Shown here: positions 1 through 5,509 of the stretch, in pieces | Layout of the letters: each line of letters starts with the position of its first letter | Position numbering within the stretch: position 1 is the first letter of the stretch | Assembly: GCA_003482695.1 (NCBI GenBank) | Contig: DMYC01000426.1 | Coordinates: forward strand, 1 to 5,509 | Reading direction: 5' to 3' | Length of the DNA stretch: 5,509 nt | Source: Clostridiales bacterium UBA8960 | GTDB lineage: Bacteria; Bacillota; Clostridia; Peptostreptococcales; Acidaminobacteraceae | Program-made: the position numbers and the translations under genes | The notes under the pieces: model-generated | What the model was told of the DNA's origin: nothing | Databases searched by the model: none | Seen by the model: only the letters and a program-made list of their open reading frames with translations

Positions 1-519
1 ATTCATCATCAGAAACATCATGGAACCTATATTACCAATTTGAATAATGCACTTGAAGGCCAAGAGGCTTTTAGTGACTGGTCAATTGAACACTTGTTAA
101 AGAATTTAGGACAATTGCCAGAGGCGATTCATGGTGCCGTGCGTAATAATGGTGGTGGTCATTACAACCACACGCTTTTTTGGGAAAGTTTGACACCAGA
201 AGGCAAACCGATGAGCCCTGCTTTTAAAGAGAAACTGGAAGCTGCTTTTGGTTCGATCGACGCTTTTAAGGCGGCATTCAAAGACGCAGGTCTTAAGCGC
301 TTTGGTAGTGGTTGGGCTTGGCTTGTACTTGATGGGCAAGCACTTAAGATCGTCAGTACACCGAATCAGGATGCACCGATTACCGACGGACTGAAAGAAC
401 TGCTTGGCGTCGATGTTTGGGAGCATGCTTATTATCTCAACTATCAGAACAGAAGAGCAGATTATGTCGATGCCATTTGGAATGTTATCGATTGGGAAGT
501 TGTCGAATCGAGAATGTAG
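1..519 (+). CDS. sodA: Superoxide dismutase, Mn-type (Fe/Mn family), 5'-truncated by window edge
   Basis: Converts superoxide to oxygen and hydrogen peroxide in the cytoplasm. The frame is open from base 1 and ends at TAG 517-519, giving 172 residues. Compared with the usual ~200, only about 25 N-terminal residues and the start codon lie outside the window. All four metal ligands expected from the family are visible: the first His of IHHQKHH (bases 4-6), the His of NHTLFW (169-171), and the Asp and His of DVWEHAYY (412-414 and 424-426). Metal preference can be read from two positions. The NNGGGHYNH segment has Gly (157-159) where iron enzymes carry Gln, and Gln is instead in the NQD segment (367-369); this is the manganese arrangement, although cambialistic use is not excluded. 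The conserved [11 protein letters not shown] and [19 protein letters not shown] blocks are intact. An internal TTG at 40-42 is Leu in the conserved N-terminal helix, not a start. The gene is followed by its own terminator. Confidence 0.97.
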   Translation: MHHQKHHGTYITNLNNALEGQEAFSDWSIEHLLKNLGQLPEAIHGAVRNNGGGHYNHTLFWESLTPEGKPMSPAFKEKLEAAFGSIDAFKAAFKDAGLKRFGSGWAWLVLDGQALKIVSTPNQDAPITDGLKELLGVDVWEHAYYLNYQNRRADYVDAIWNVIDWEVVESRM

Positions 520-541
520 TTGAATTGAGATTCAAAATTTT

Positions 542-586
542 AAGCTCAGCCGATGGAACCCTTTGGGGAATATGGCTGAGCTTTTT
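542..586 (+). terminator. Intrinsic terminator of sodA
   Basis: A perfect 10-bp stem, AAGCTCAGCC (542-551) with GGCTGAGCTT (574-583), runs into a T tract at 582-586. The 22-nt loop contains a small secondary CCC/GGG pairing (559-561 with 565-567). It begins 23 bases after the sod stop. Its right arm lies where the -35 of the xth promoter would be. Confidence 0.88.
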
Positions 587-597
587 GTCGTCAATTT

Positions 598-606
598 TGT
601 TATAAT
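598..606 (+). promoter_or_regulatory. Extended -10 promoter for xth
   Basis: TGT-TATAAT (598-606) is a perfect extended -10 for the housekeeping sigma factor. No good -35 lies 16-18 bases upstream; that stretch (about 577-584) is the right arm of the sod terminator, so recognition would rely on the TGn extension. The predicted start near 613 gives a leader of about 22 nt with the GGAGG site (624-628) inside it. Confidence 0.75.
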
Positions 607-634
607 GAAAGCATAATGAAATCGGAGGAATAGG

Positions 635-1387
635 ATGAAATTTGTCAATTGGAATGTCAATGGTATCAGGGCTTGTGTAAAAAAAGGGTTTATGGATTAT
701 TTTAGTGCATCAGATGCGGATTTCTTTTGCCTTCAGGAAACAAAGCTTCAAGAAGGTCAAATAGAACTTGAATTGCCAGAATATCATCAGTACTGGAATT
801 ATGCAGTGAGAAAGGGGTATTCAGGAACGGCAATATTTACAAAACACGAGCCGATAAGTGTCACATATGGCATGGGAATCGAGGAACATGATCAAGAAGG
901 CCGTGTGATTACGCTTGAAATGGATACGTTCTATTTGGTAACCGTCTATACGCCAAACTCAAAAACGGAACTCGAAAGGCTAGAATATCGCATGGTCTGG
1001 GAAGATGATTTCAGAAAGTATTTAAAATATTTGGAAACGAAAAAGCCTGTCGTCATTTGTGGAGATCTCAATGTCGCGCATAAAGAAATAGATCTGAAAA
1101 ATCCAAAGACAAACACGAAATCGGCCGGATTTACGATAGAAGAGCGCAATAAAATGACCGAGCTCATAGATTCGGGATTTGTGGATACGTTTAGGTATTT
1201 TTATCCGGATCAAAGGGATGCTTATACATGGTGGTCGTATTTTGGAAAAGCAAGAGAAAAAAATGTCGGTTGGAGAATCGATTACTTTTTGACTTCTGAA
1301 TCACTTGTGCCTCGATTCAAGGCAGCAGGCATAAAGCCAGAAATCATGGGTAGCGATCACTGTCCGGTTGTTTTTGAGATGGATTGA
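635..1387 (+). CDS. xth: Exodeoxyribonuclease III / AP endonuclease (EEP family)
   Basis: Base-excision repair enzyme: incises DNA 5' of abasic sites, removes blocked 3' ends, and has 3'-5' exonuclease activity on duplex DNA. The 250-residue length fits the ExoA/ExoIII family, nearer the Bacillus ExoA size than E. coli XthA (268). Every catalytic landmark is visible: Asn7 in NWNVNGIR, Glu35 in LQETKLQ, Tyr105 in YTPNS, Asp144 and Asn146 in GDLNVAH, Asp216 in WRIDYF, and Asp241-His242 in GSDHCPV. The SAGFTIEER segment (163-171) and YTWWSYFGKAR (197-207) are also typical. The start is set by GGAGG (624-628), six bases upstream of ATG, and the N-terminus matches the family's first beta strand. 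It has its own promoter and is separated from sod by a terminator, so it is an independent unit although both act against oxidative damage. The stop is TGA. No clear terminator follows, because the convergent DUF4250 gene begins 4 bp on. Confidence 0.97.
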   Translation: MKFVNWNVNGIRACVKKGFMDYFSASDADFFCLQETKLQEGQIELELPEYHQYWNYAVRKGYSGTAIFTKHEPISVTYGMGIEEHDQEGRVITLEMDTFYLVTVYTPNSKTELERLEYRMVWEDDFRKYLKYLETKKPVVICGDLNVAHKEIDLKNPKTNTKSAGFTIEERNKMTELIDSGFVDTFRYFYPDQRDAYTWWSYFGKAREKNVGWRIDYFLTSESLVPRFKAAGIKPEIMGSDHCPVVFEMD

Positions 1388-1391
1388 CGAT

Positions 1392-1580
1392 TTATAAAGG
1401 ATGATACTGGTTCGTCTTAGCGTCGTATACGAAACCGGCTTTAATCAAAGTGGCATTGATCGATTCAAAGTCAAGCTCGAGGTCATCACATAGTGCGTCC
1501 ATGTTGTTGTAAAAATCTCTGAGCTTCATATTGATCATGCCAAGTAAGATGATAGGGTCTTTAGGAAGTTCATATTCCAT
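1392..1580 (-). CDS. DUF4250 domain-containing small protein
   Basis: A 62-residue protein that I recognise as a DUF4250 member from its pattern: an N-terminal LPKDPIILLGMINMKLRD block (residues 5-22), an acidic middle LCDDLELD (30-37), then a helix ending GFVYDAKTNQYHPL. The family has no known function. The predicted helices, soluble character and small size suggest a helix-turn-helix-like or protein-binding fold, but that is inference. The start is well supported: AAGGAGG on the minus strand (1592 to 1586) is five bases before ATG at 1580, and the whole domain follows. The stop (TAA, 1394-1392) is 4 bp from the stop of the convergent xth gene. The promoter must lie in the 1593-1701 divergent region. 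A poor pair, TAAAAT (1602-1597) with TGATAA (1625-1620), is the only candidate I see, and it would put the transcript start at the ribosome-binding site, so it is unresolved. Confidence 0.88.
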   Translation of the reverse strand: MEYELPKDPIILLGMINMKLRDFYNNMDALCDDLELDFESINATLIKAGFVYDAKTNQYHPL

Positions 1581-1635
1581 AGAATCCTCCTTCTACATTT
1601 TAAGCGTTTTTTAAGAAAGTTATCATGGGTGACTA

Positions 1636-1644
1636 TGTTATAAT
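1636..1644 (+). promoter_or_regulatory. Extended -10 promoter for the 1702-4234 unit
   Basis: TGT-TATAAT (1636-1644) lies in the 121-bp divergent region between the DUF4250 gene and the 1702 gene. The matching -35 position (about 1615-1622) is poor. It shares the 10-mer TGTTATAATG with the xth promoter. The predicted start near 1651 gives a leader of about 50 nt ending in GGAGG (1692-1696). I see no operator or riboswitch in the rest of the intergenic stretch. Confidence 0.7.
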
Positions 1645-1701
1645 GGTAAAAGAAAATAAGTGGTTTGACAAGCGTTATGACGCATTTTATGGGAGGAACA
1701 A

Positions 1702-3078
1702 ATGAATAAAAAACAGTTGATTGCATTAGCTGTAGTCTTGGGTGTAATCGTAGTGGGTGTGGTTGGTTTTGCCACTGTGAAAAATATGATCATAAAAGGA
1801 GACCCTTTCAATCATCTTTTTTACAGTATGACCCAAAATAGCTATGACTCAGTGGAAGCAAGAATTGAAGGGAATATTGAGGTCGATGAAGCGATGCTTC
1901 AAAGCACACTATATTATTTCACTTCCAACCCGGAGGCGATGTCGAAATTTGTCGCTTCTCTTTTGAATGAAGTCAATATAACAGGGGATGTTAAATGGGC
2001 TTTTAGTATGAAAGACAAAACCGTATATCTAGATGAAAATATTCATCTGAATTATTCAGATAAGCAAATGCTCTCTTTTGGTGTTGGTTATAGTGGTGAA
2101 AGGTTGTCACTCAGGAGCCAAACATTTACCGATAAAATCATGGTATTGACGAAGCAAGAGGCTTTCGATTTGATACGCGAGTCAAGCGGTGTGGATTTGA
2201 CTGAAGTGGATTTCAACAAATACATTGATTTATTTGATTTAGAAAAGGACCCATTATACAAGACGTTCATAAAAGATGTAAAAGGGTACGAGAAAATATT
2301 GAGAGACAAACTTGCAAACCTGGAAAAGGGTGACCCAAAGCAAGTTGTTCTCGCCGATGGAAAATCGATCAAATGCGATACAATTGAACTCGAAATGACG
2401 ATTGATGAAATGACGATGCTCTATATCGCACTGTTGAATGAAGCAAAGTTTGACGTAGAACTAAAAACGTTGGTTAAGTCTAAGGCCATGGCATTTCTAA
2501 CCCTTTTAAAAGAATCTGGTGATTATAAATTGATGAATATTGACGCGTCAGATGTTGATTCGGCTATGGATGAGTTAAGCAACAATTTTGATTCGGGTTG
2601 GGAAACGGCGATTGATGAGTTGGCCAGAACCTATCAAGAAATGCAATACGAATTGCAAAGAACTCAAGTGGAACCATTCCGTTACAAAATGTTGGTCGCA
2701 ATCGACCCAAAATTCAATATCAGGATGGTTGAATACTCTACGAACATGATGGGTATTGCCGTGAACCAGACGATGTATTATGATCGATTTAACGCAAAGA
2801 TCAATGATGGATTGGTTTTCGACGAAAGCAAGATGATATCCATTAAGAAAATGATCGATGATGAATCGTATGCGAAAGATACGGCATCGACTCTGATTGA
2901 AGAGAGCATCAATACATTCATGGATAGCGCTTCATTGGAATTTTTCATGACGGATGTAAAAGCGAAAGCTTCAGTATTGCCTGCTCAAGAAGCAACTGCC
3001 ATCGTAGAGATGGTTCAGTATTTCATCGATAATAAAGAAATGATTAAGAGCATGCTCTTAGAAAATATGGGCATGTAA
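1702..3078 (+). CDS. Membrane-anchored extracytoplasmic protein of unknown function
   Basis: I do not recognise this 458-residue protein. Residues 1-4 (MNKK) are positively charged and 5-27 form one long hydrophobic helix with no lipobox cysteine. It is best read as an uncleaved signal anchor with about 430 residues outside the cell. The exported part starts with GDPFNHLFYSMTQNSYDS, then shows alternating polar/hydrophobic strands (54-60, 94-148), an amphipathic helical middle (152-210), a strand-like KSIKCDTIELEMT stretch with the only cysteine (Cys225), more helices (235-320), a further strand region (327-360) and a helical C-terminus. The lysine-Cys-strand pattern recalls LolA-like or surface lipoproteins of Clostridia that follow a similar N-terminal helix, but this is only a resemblance. 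The start is set by GGAGG (1692-1696), five bases before ATG. The DUF418 gene begins one base after the stop, so the two are very probably co-transcribed and translationally coupled. Confidence 0.85.
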   Translation: MNKKQLIALAVVLGVIVVGVVGFATVKNMIIKGDPFNHLFYSMTQNSYDSVEARIEGNIEVDEAMLQSTLYYFTSNPEAMSKFVASLLNEVNITGDVKWAFSMKDKTVYLDENIHLNYSDKQMLSFGVGYSGERLSLRSQTFTDKIMVLTKQEAFDLIRESSGVDLTEVDFNKYIDLFDLEKDPLYKTFIKDVKGYEKILRDKLANLEKGDPKQVVLADGKSIKCDTIELEMTIDEMTMLYIALLNEAKFDVELKTLVKSKAMAFLTLLKESGDYKLMNIDASDVDSAMDELSNNFDSGWETAIDELARTYQEMQYELQRTQVEPFRYKMLVAIDPKFNIRMVEYSTNMMGIAVNQTMYYDRFNAKINDGLVFDESKMISIKKMIDDESYAKDTASTLIEESINTFMDSASLEFFMTDVKAKASVLPAQEATAIVEMVQYFIDNKEMIKSMLLENMGM

Positions 3079-3079
3079 G

Positions 3080-4234
3080 ATGAAAACAATTGAATCAACA
3101 AATGAGCGCATAGAATCGTTGGACATCATTCGAGGGTTTGCTTTGTTTGGTGTGTTGTTAGTCAACTTGACGATGATTGATGAGACTTTATTTTCTCATC
3201 AATCATCGCCTTTTGTTTATGAAAATTTATTTGAACGTTTTTTTGCATTATTATTGCACGTTTTTGCCACGGGGAAGTTTTACAGCCTCTTCGCAATACT
3301 TTTTGGAATGGGTGCAATCTTATTCATGAAGAAATTTGAAGTAGAAAGAGACGGCCATGTTTTTTTTAGAAGAAGGTTATTGACGCTTTTAATTTTGGGT
3401 GTTTGCCATCTAATTTTTATATGGTATGGAGACATTCTTCACGTTTATGCCATTGCTGGATTTCTTATGTTGTCAAAACGACACCTTGATGCAAAGAGGT
3501 TATTGACTTGGTCTCTCATCACATTTCTCTTGTCAACCGTTCTCTTTTCTCTTTTGACAAGTGGCACCACAGTTTCACCTGAAATAAATGCGGTTATCGA
3601 GAACTCGATTCAGATGTATAAACAAAGCCGATATCTTGAACTTGTGAGTTATCGAGTGACTTGGGAAATTCCCATGATCCTGATCAACTTAGTGATTGTT
3701 CTTCCAAAAATACTGTCGCTTTTCTTCTTAGGTGCTGCGCTTGGGAAATTGGATGTCTTTCAAAACACCGTTAAAATGAGAGGATACATCAGTAAAACGT
3801 TTAAGGCCACACTCGTTGCGTCGATATTGTTTGCATGTGGGTACATGCTATTCAGTAGTGGCCTTATCGGAAGTCGAATGAATAGTCTTTCGATCGTGTT
3901 TGATGAACTTCTGACGGTTAGCGGTTCTATACTATATGCCAGTGCTATTTTAGTATTGTCTAGAAATGAAACGTTTCTCAAAAGGATTCGGCCACTTGCA
4001 AGCGTTGGAAGAATGGCGCTCAGTAATTACTTGGCACAGACCGTGTTCTTTACAACGCTTCTTTATGGTTATGGTGGCGGGTTGTTTCATCAACTTCCAT
4101 TCTGGTCGTATTTACCGATTGCATTTGCTTTTTTTATGCTGCAAATGGGATTTAGCGCCCTTTGGTTGAAAAAGTTCAAACAGGGGCCCGTCGAATTTTT
4201 ATGGCGAAAATTTACGTATCGACAAACTCGCTAA
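3080..4234 (+). CDS. DUF418 / YeiB-family polytopic membrane protein
   Basis: A 384-residue integral membrane protein of the DUF418 (YeiB-like) family. Family marks: RIESLDIIRGFALFGVLLVN at residues 10-29; GKFYSLFAILFGMGAILFM at 65-83; RRRLLTLLILGVCHLIFIW-YGDILHVYAIAGFLML at 97-131; and the C-terminal SVGRMALSNYLAQT (308-321) with GPVEFLWRKFTY (369-380). About ten membrane segments are visible. DUF418 proteins are grouped with membrane acyltransferase-like folds, and His121 follows YGDIL as in relatives; acyl transfer to an envelope or exported substrate is plausible but unproven. ATG 3080 follows the upstream TAA (3076-3078) by one base. No good Shine-Dalgarno lies in 3063-3075, so translation probably depends on the upstream gene. 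The last 23 bp overlap the convergent phosphoesterase gene. A perfect 15-bp inverted repeat lies inside the frame at 3171-3208, encoding part of the segment after the first membrane helix. Confidence 0.93.
   Translation: MKTIESTNERIESLDIIRGFALFGVLLVNLTMIDETLFSHQSSPFVYENLFERFFALLLHVFATGKFYSLFAILFGMGAILFMKKFEVERDGHVFFRRRLLTLLILGVCHLIFIWYGDILHVYAIAGFLMLSKRHLDAKRLLTWSLITFLLSTVLFSLLTSGTTVSPEINAVIENSIQMYKQSRYLELVSYRVTWEIPMILINLVIVLPKILSLFFLGAALGKLDVFQNTVKMRGYISKTFKATLVASILFACGYMLFSSGLIGSRMNSLSIVFDELLTVSGSILYASAILVLSRNETFLKRIRPLASVGRMALSNYLAQTVFFTTLLYGYGGGLFHQLPFWSYLPIAFAFFMLQMGFSALWLKKFKQGPVEFLWRKFTYRQTR
3171..3208. repeat. Perfect 15-bp inverted repeat within the DUF418 gene
   Basis: CGATGATTGATGAGA (3171-3185) is exactly complementary to TCTCATCAATCATCG (3194-3208), with the 8-nt loop CTTTATTT between. 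It encodes about residues 31-43 (MIDETLFSHQSS), just after the first membrane helix, beginning 91 bases into the gene. A short T run (3211-3214) follows at two bases' distance, too weak for a standard terminator. The reading frame passes through intact. Confidence 0.9.
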
Positions 4235-5105
4235 GATCTCTAGGACCTCTTACGACGCGTTTTAGAATTCTTAAACTGCCTTGCTCATCAGGAGAGATGC
4301 GCCATTCGATTAAAGCAATCGTGTTGTTGACGATTTCGATGCCTGTGATGTTCCTAGGGTGTATGCAACAGCCTGTATTGAAGTAAGGTAATTCTCCAGG
4401 CTTAGGGAATTTTGGGCGGTGCGTATGACCAATAATAGTGACTTTTTTGTACTGGTCGATGAATTTTGAATAGTTGACTTCTATCTTGTGTCGTTTGTGT
4501 GCATTTTTCGCTGGGCTTGCAGGATTTTGAAAACCGACAACGTGGAAAAATCTCCAAAAATAGCGGTTCATGAACTTCATGACATGCCAAATCTGGTCGT
4601 TAATGAAATCGCCCTGATGCCCATGTACAACAAAAATCTCAAGCGGCAATGCCTGATTATCAAGAACAACAGCCTCTTTAACTTCGATTCCTGGGAAAAG
4701 TTCGTTAAAAAATTCTTCGTACTCGTCATAAAAGTGAAATAGGTGCTTTTGTATGTGTTTCGGGTTCTTGAATGCCATGTTGTGATTGCCATAAATCATA
4801 ATGAATCGCTTTTGGTCAAAAAATTGTCTCAGTAGCATGAAAACATCGCTGTGCGCATACCTTATGACACTGAACTTGCTGTGTTCCCAAAGCTCATCGC
4901 CATCACCGACTTCGATATACGTATATCCTTCATCGAAATAATGCTGAAGGGCAAAAAGATAGATGTTCTGGTTGTGTGCAAATTCGTCTGCAAGACTATT
5001 ATCGCCTCGATGTATATCGCTGAAAAAAATGAATTTTGAATGTTCGTCGAATTTTATCTTCATAGCATGATTGTAAGCATTTAGCAACTTCTTTTGAGTG
5101 TTCAT
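4212..5105 (-). CDS. Calcineurin-like metallophosphoesterase
   Basis: A 297-residue binuclear-metal phosphoesterase. All the fold's metal motifs appear in order (numbered from the chosen start): Asp30-Ile-His32 in FSDIHRGD; Gly67-Asp68 and Asp70 in EVGDGDELWE; Asn107-His108 in YGNHNM; His161-Gly-His163 in VVHGHQGD; and His227-Thr-His229 in IIGHTHRP. The third motif ends in Asn instead of the usual Asp/Glu, a position not among the core ligands. An aromatic, amphipathic stretch, FMNRYFWRFFHVVGF (about residues 178-192), sits between the fourth and fifth motifs and could be a lid or membrane-contact element as in lipid-processing relatives; the substrate is unknown. Start choice: GGAGG (5118-5114) is eight bases from ATG 5105, but only two from an in-frame ATG at 5111. 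The open frame reaches back to an ATG at 5183, but that would be encoded by the upstream gene's terminator and lies upstream of the predicted promoter. The 3' end overlaps the DUF418 gene by 23 bp. Confidence 0.92.
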   Translation of the reverse strand: MNTQKKLLNAYNHAMKIKFDEHSKFIFFSDIHRGDNSLADEFAHNQNIYLFALQHYFDEGYTYIEVGDGDELWEHSKFSVIRYAHSDVFMLLRQFFDQKRFIMIYGNHNMAFKNPKHIQKHLFHFYDEYEEFFNELFPGIEVKEAVVLDNQALPLEIFVVHGHQGDFINDQIWHVMKFMNRYFWRFFHVVGFQNPASPAKNAHKRHKIEVNYSKFIDQYKKVTIIGHTHRPKFPKPGELPYFNTGCCIHPRNITGIEIVNNTIALIEWRISPDEQGSLRILKRVVRGPRDLSEFVDT

Positions 5106-5113
5106 AGTCATCG

Positions 5114-5118
5114 CCTCC
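5114..5118 (-). promoter_or_regulatory. Ribosome-binding site deciding the phosphoesterase start
   Basis: GGAGG on the minus strand is eight bases before ATG 5105 and two before ATG 5111. The first spacing is normal and the second too short, so 5105 is preferred. Both are far downstream of the longer in-frame ATG at 5183, which has no such site. Confidence 0.8.
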
Positions 5119-5124
5119 AGTGAA

Positions 5125-5154
5125 ATTATACCCTTTTTAAAACGAAACCACCAA
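5125..5154 (-). promoter_or_regulatory. Promoter of the metallophosphoesterase gene
   Basis: A perfect TATAAT -10 (5130-5125, minus strand) is preceded at 18 bases by TTGGTG (5154-5149), half matching the -35 consensus. Transcription would begin near 5118, so the leader is only about 13 nt and starts at the GGAGG. The -35 touches the T tract of the upstream terminator. Confidence 0.6.
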
Positions 5155-5191
5155 AAAAAGAAGTCGCTCAAATGCTTAAGCATTTGAGCGA
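5153..5191 (-). terminator. Intrinsic terminator of the ADP-ribosylglycohydrolase gene
   Basis: A perfect 12-bp stem, TCGCTCAAATGC with GCATTTGAGCGA (5164-5175 and 5180-5191), with a TTAA loop. On the minus strand it is followed by CTTC and seven Ts (5159-5153). It starts 9 bases after the TGA stop at 5200. The plus-strand side has only TTTTAATTT, and no plus-strand gene needs it. Confidence 0.9.
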
Positions 5192-5199
5192 TTTTAATT

Positions 5200-5509
5200 T
5201 CATATCATTTTGTGCTGTGTAAACGTGTGAATGATGTCATACGCTTTTAATGCTTTAACAAGGTCTTGTGGGAGATTTGAATACCCTTTTGCTGTACCCA
5301 AAACCATACCTAAGATCATGCCTCTACCAGCAGAATCGCCACCAGCCAATACGTTTTGCCTCATCGCTTCCATAAAATCATCCGGATACTTAAGCATCAA
5401 GTAAAGCATAGATGGAAAAGCAAATTGACAGGAACAACTTTGCCCGACATCTTTTATGACTTCAGTGGTATCTTCATCCAATCGATGGATGAGTTTGTCA
5501 TAAAACTTC
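5200..5509 (-). CDS. ADP-ribosylglycohydrolase family protein, C-terminal part (start outside window)
   Basis: The frame is open to the window edge and ends at TGA (5202-5200), giving the last 102 residues of a protein whose family is usually about 300 or more. The family removes ADP-ribose from proteins or small molecules using two metal ions. The match rests on the C-terminal block SCSCQFAFPSMLYLMLKYPD, then DFMEAMRQNVLAGGDSAGRG (motif at about 5320-5343) and the following glycine-rich helix MILGMVLGTAKG. In DraG-type enzymes this motif reads GGDTDT, with both Asp and the Thr contributing to metal binding. Here only the first Asp remains and the next residues are Ser-Ala-Gly-Arg, a variant seen in a divergent branch of the family, so the substrate may differ. 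An in-frame TTG at 5481-5479 is not taken as the start because the frame continues upstream (KFYDKLIHR). The gene ends in a strong terminator. Confidence 0.85.
   Translation of the reverse strand, partial: KFYDKLIHRLDEDTTEVIKDVGQSCSCQFAFPSMLYLMLKYPDDFMEAMRQNVLAGGDSAGRGMILGMVLGTAKGYSNLPQDLVKALKAYDIIHTFTQHKMI

Noticed and set aside
106..426. Long minus-strand frame opposite sod
   Set aside because: It is antisense to a highly conserved SOD sequence and its product resembles no family I know.
1407..1438. Bulged 9-bp hairpin 20 bases after the xth stop
   Set aside because: Has a bulge, a 13-nt loop and only three Ts after it; too weak to call as a terminator and inside the DUF4250 gene.
1665..1693. 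Consensus TTGACA (1665-1670) as the -35 of a second promoter for the 1702 gene
   Set aside because: The -10 at 17 bases would be TATGGG and overlap the ribosome-binding site, so transcripts would start inside the gene.
4122..4147. 7-bp inverted repeat CATTTGC/GCAAATG as a terminator for the minus-strand gene
   Set aside because: Short stem with a 12-nt loop and no T tract on the minus strand; within DUF418 coding sequence.
4259..4276. Near-palindrome GTTTTAGAATTCTTAAAC near the gene overlap, considered as a terminator
   Set aside because: 16 of 18 positions are symmetric but it is AT-rich, has no proper loop or T tract, and is within coding sequence.
4488..4742. Plus-strand frame opposite the metallophosphoesterase
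   Set aside because: The minus strand carries all phosphoesterase motifs here; the plus frame has no ribosome-binding site or recognisable domain.
4914..4927. Perfect 14-bp palindrome GATATACGTATATC, flanked by TTCGAT/ATCGAA arms
   Set aside because: It lies in the conserved YTYIEVGDG coding region of the phosphoesterase, is AT-rich, and can be explained by codon sequence; no sign of an operator role.
5106..5183. N-terminal extension of the phosphoesterase to an ATG at 5183 (MLKHLSDFFFWWF...)
   Set aside because: It is encoded by the terminator hairpin and T tract of the upstream gene and lies upstream of the predicted promoter and GGAGG; the ATG at 5105 has correct spacing.

Overview
The window looks like ordinary chromosome from a low-GC Gram-positive bacterium, most likely a member of the Clostridia or a close relative. 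The grounds are the AT-rich composition, strong GGAGG ribosome-binding sites, extended -10 promoters (TGTTATAAT), classic hairpin-plus-T terminators, and a DUF4250 protein, a small family I associate mainly with anaerobic Firmicutes. TGA is used as a stop (xth and the glycohydrolase gene), so the mycoplasma code is excluded. The genus cannot be fixed from this sequence. I see no phage, transposon, CRISPR, tRNA or rRNA signature. No stretch over 300 bases lacks a gene.

Layout: (1) 1-519 (+), a manganese-type superoxide dismutase missing only its N-terminus, closed by an intrinsic terminator at 542-586. (2) 635-1387 (+), exodeoxyribonuclease III / AP endonuclease with its own extended -10 promoter. 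(3) 1392-1580 (-), a 62-residue DUF4250 protein converging on xth with 4 bp between the stops. (4) 1702-3078 and 3080-4234 (+), a two-gene unit: an unrecognised extracytoplasmic protein with one N-terminal membrane anchor, then a DUF418/YeiB-type polytopic membrane protein starting one base after the first stop. (5) 4212-5105 (-), a calcineurin-like metallophosphoesterase whose 3' end overlaps the DUF418 gene by 23 bp. (6) 5200-5509 (-), the C-terminal part of an ADP-ribosylglycohydrolase-family protein, closed by a 12-bp-stem terminator just before the phosphoesterase promoter.

Functionally, SOD and exonuclease III both serve oxidative-stress defence (superoxide removal, repair of oxidised or abasic DNA) but have separate transcription signals. 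The unit at 1702-4234 faces the cell envelope and is the least understood part. The most striking unexplained structure is a perfect 15-bp inverted repeat with an 8-nt loop inside the DUF418 reading frame (3171-3208). I found no convincing evidence of a wholly new system. The best leads are that hairpin, the uncharacterised membrane pair, and the variant metal-site motif in the glycohydrolase fragment.
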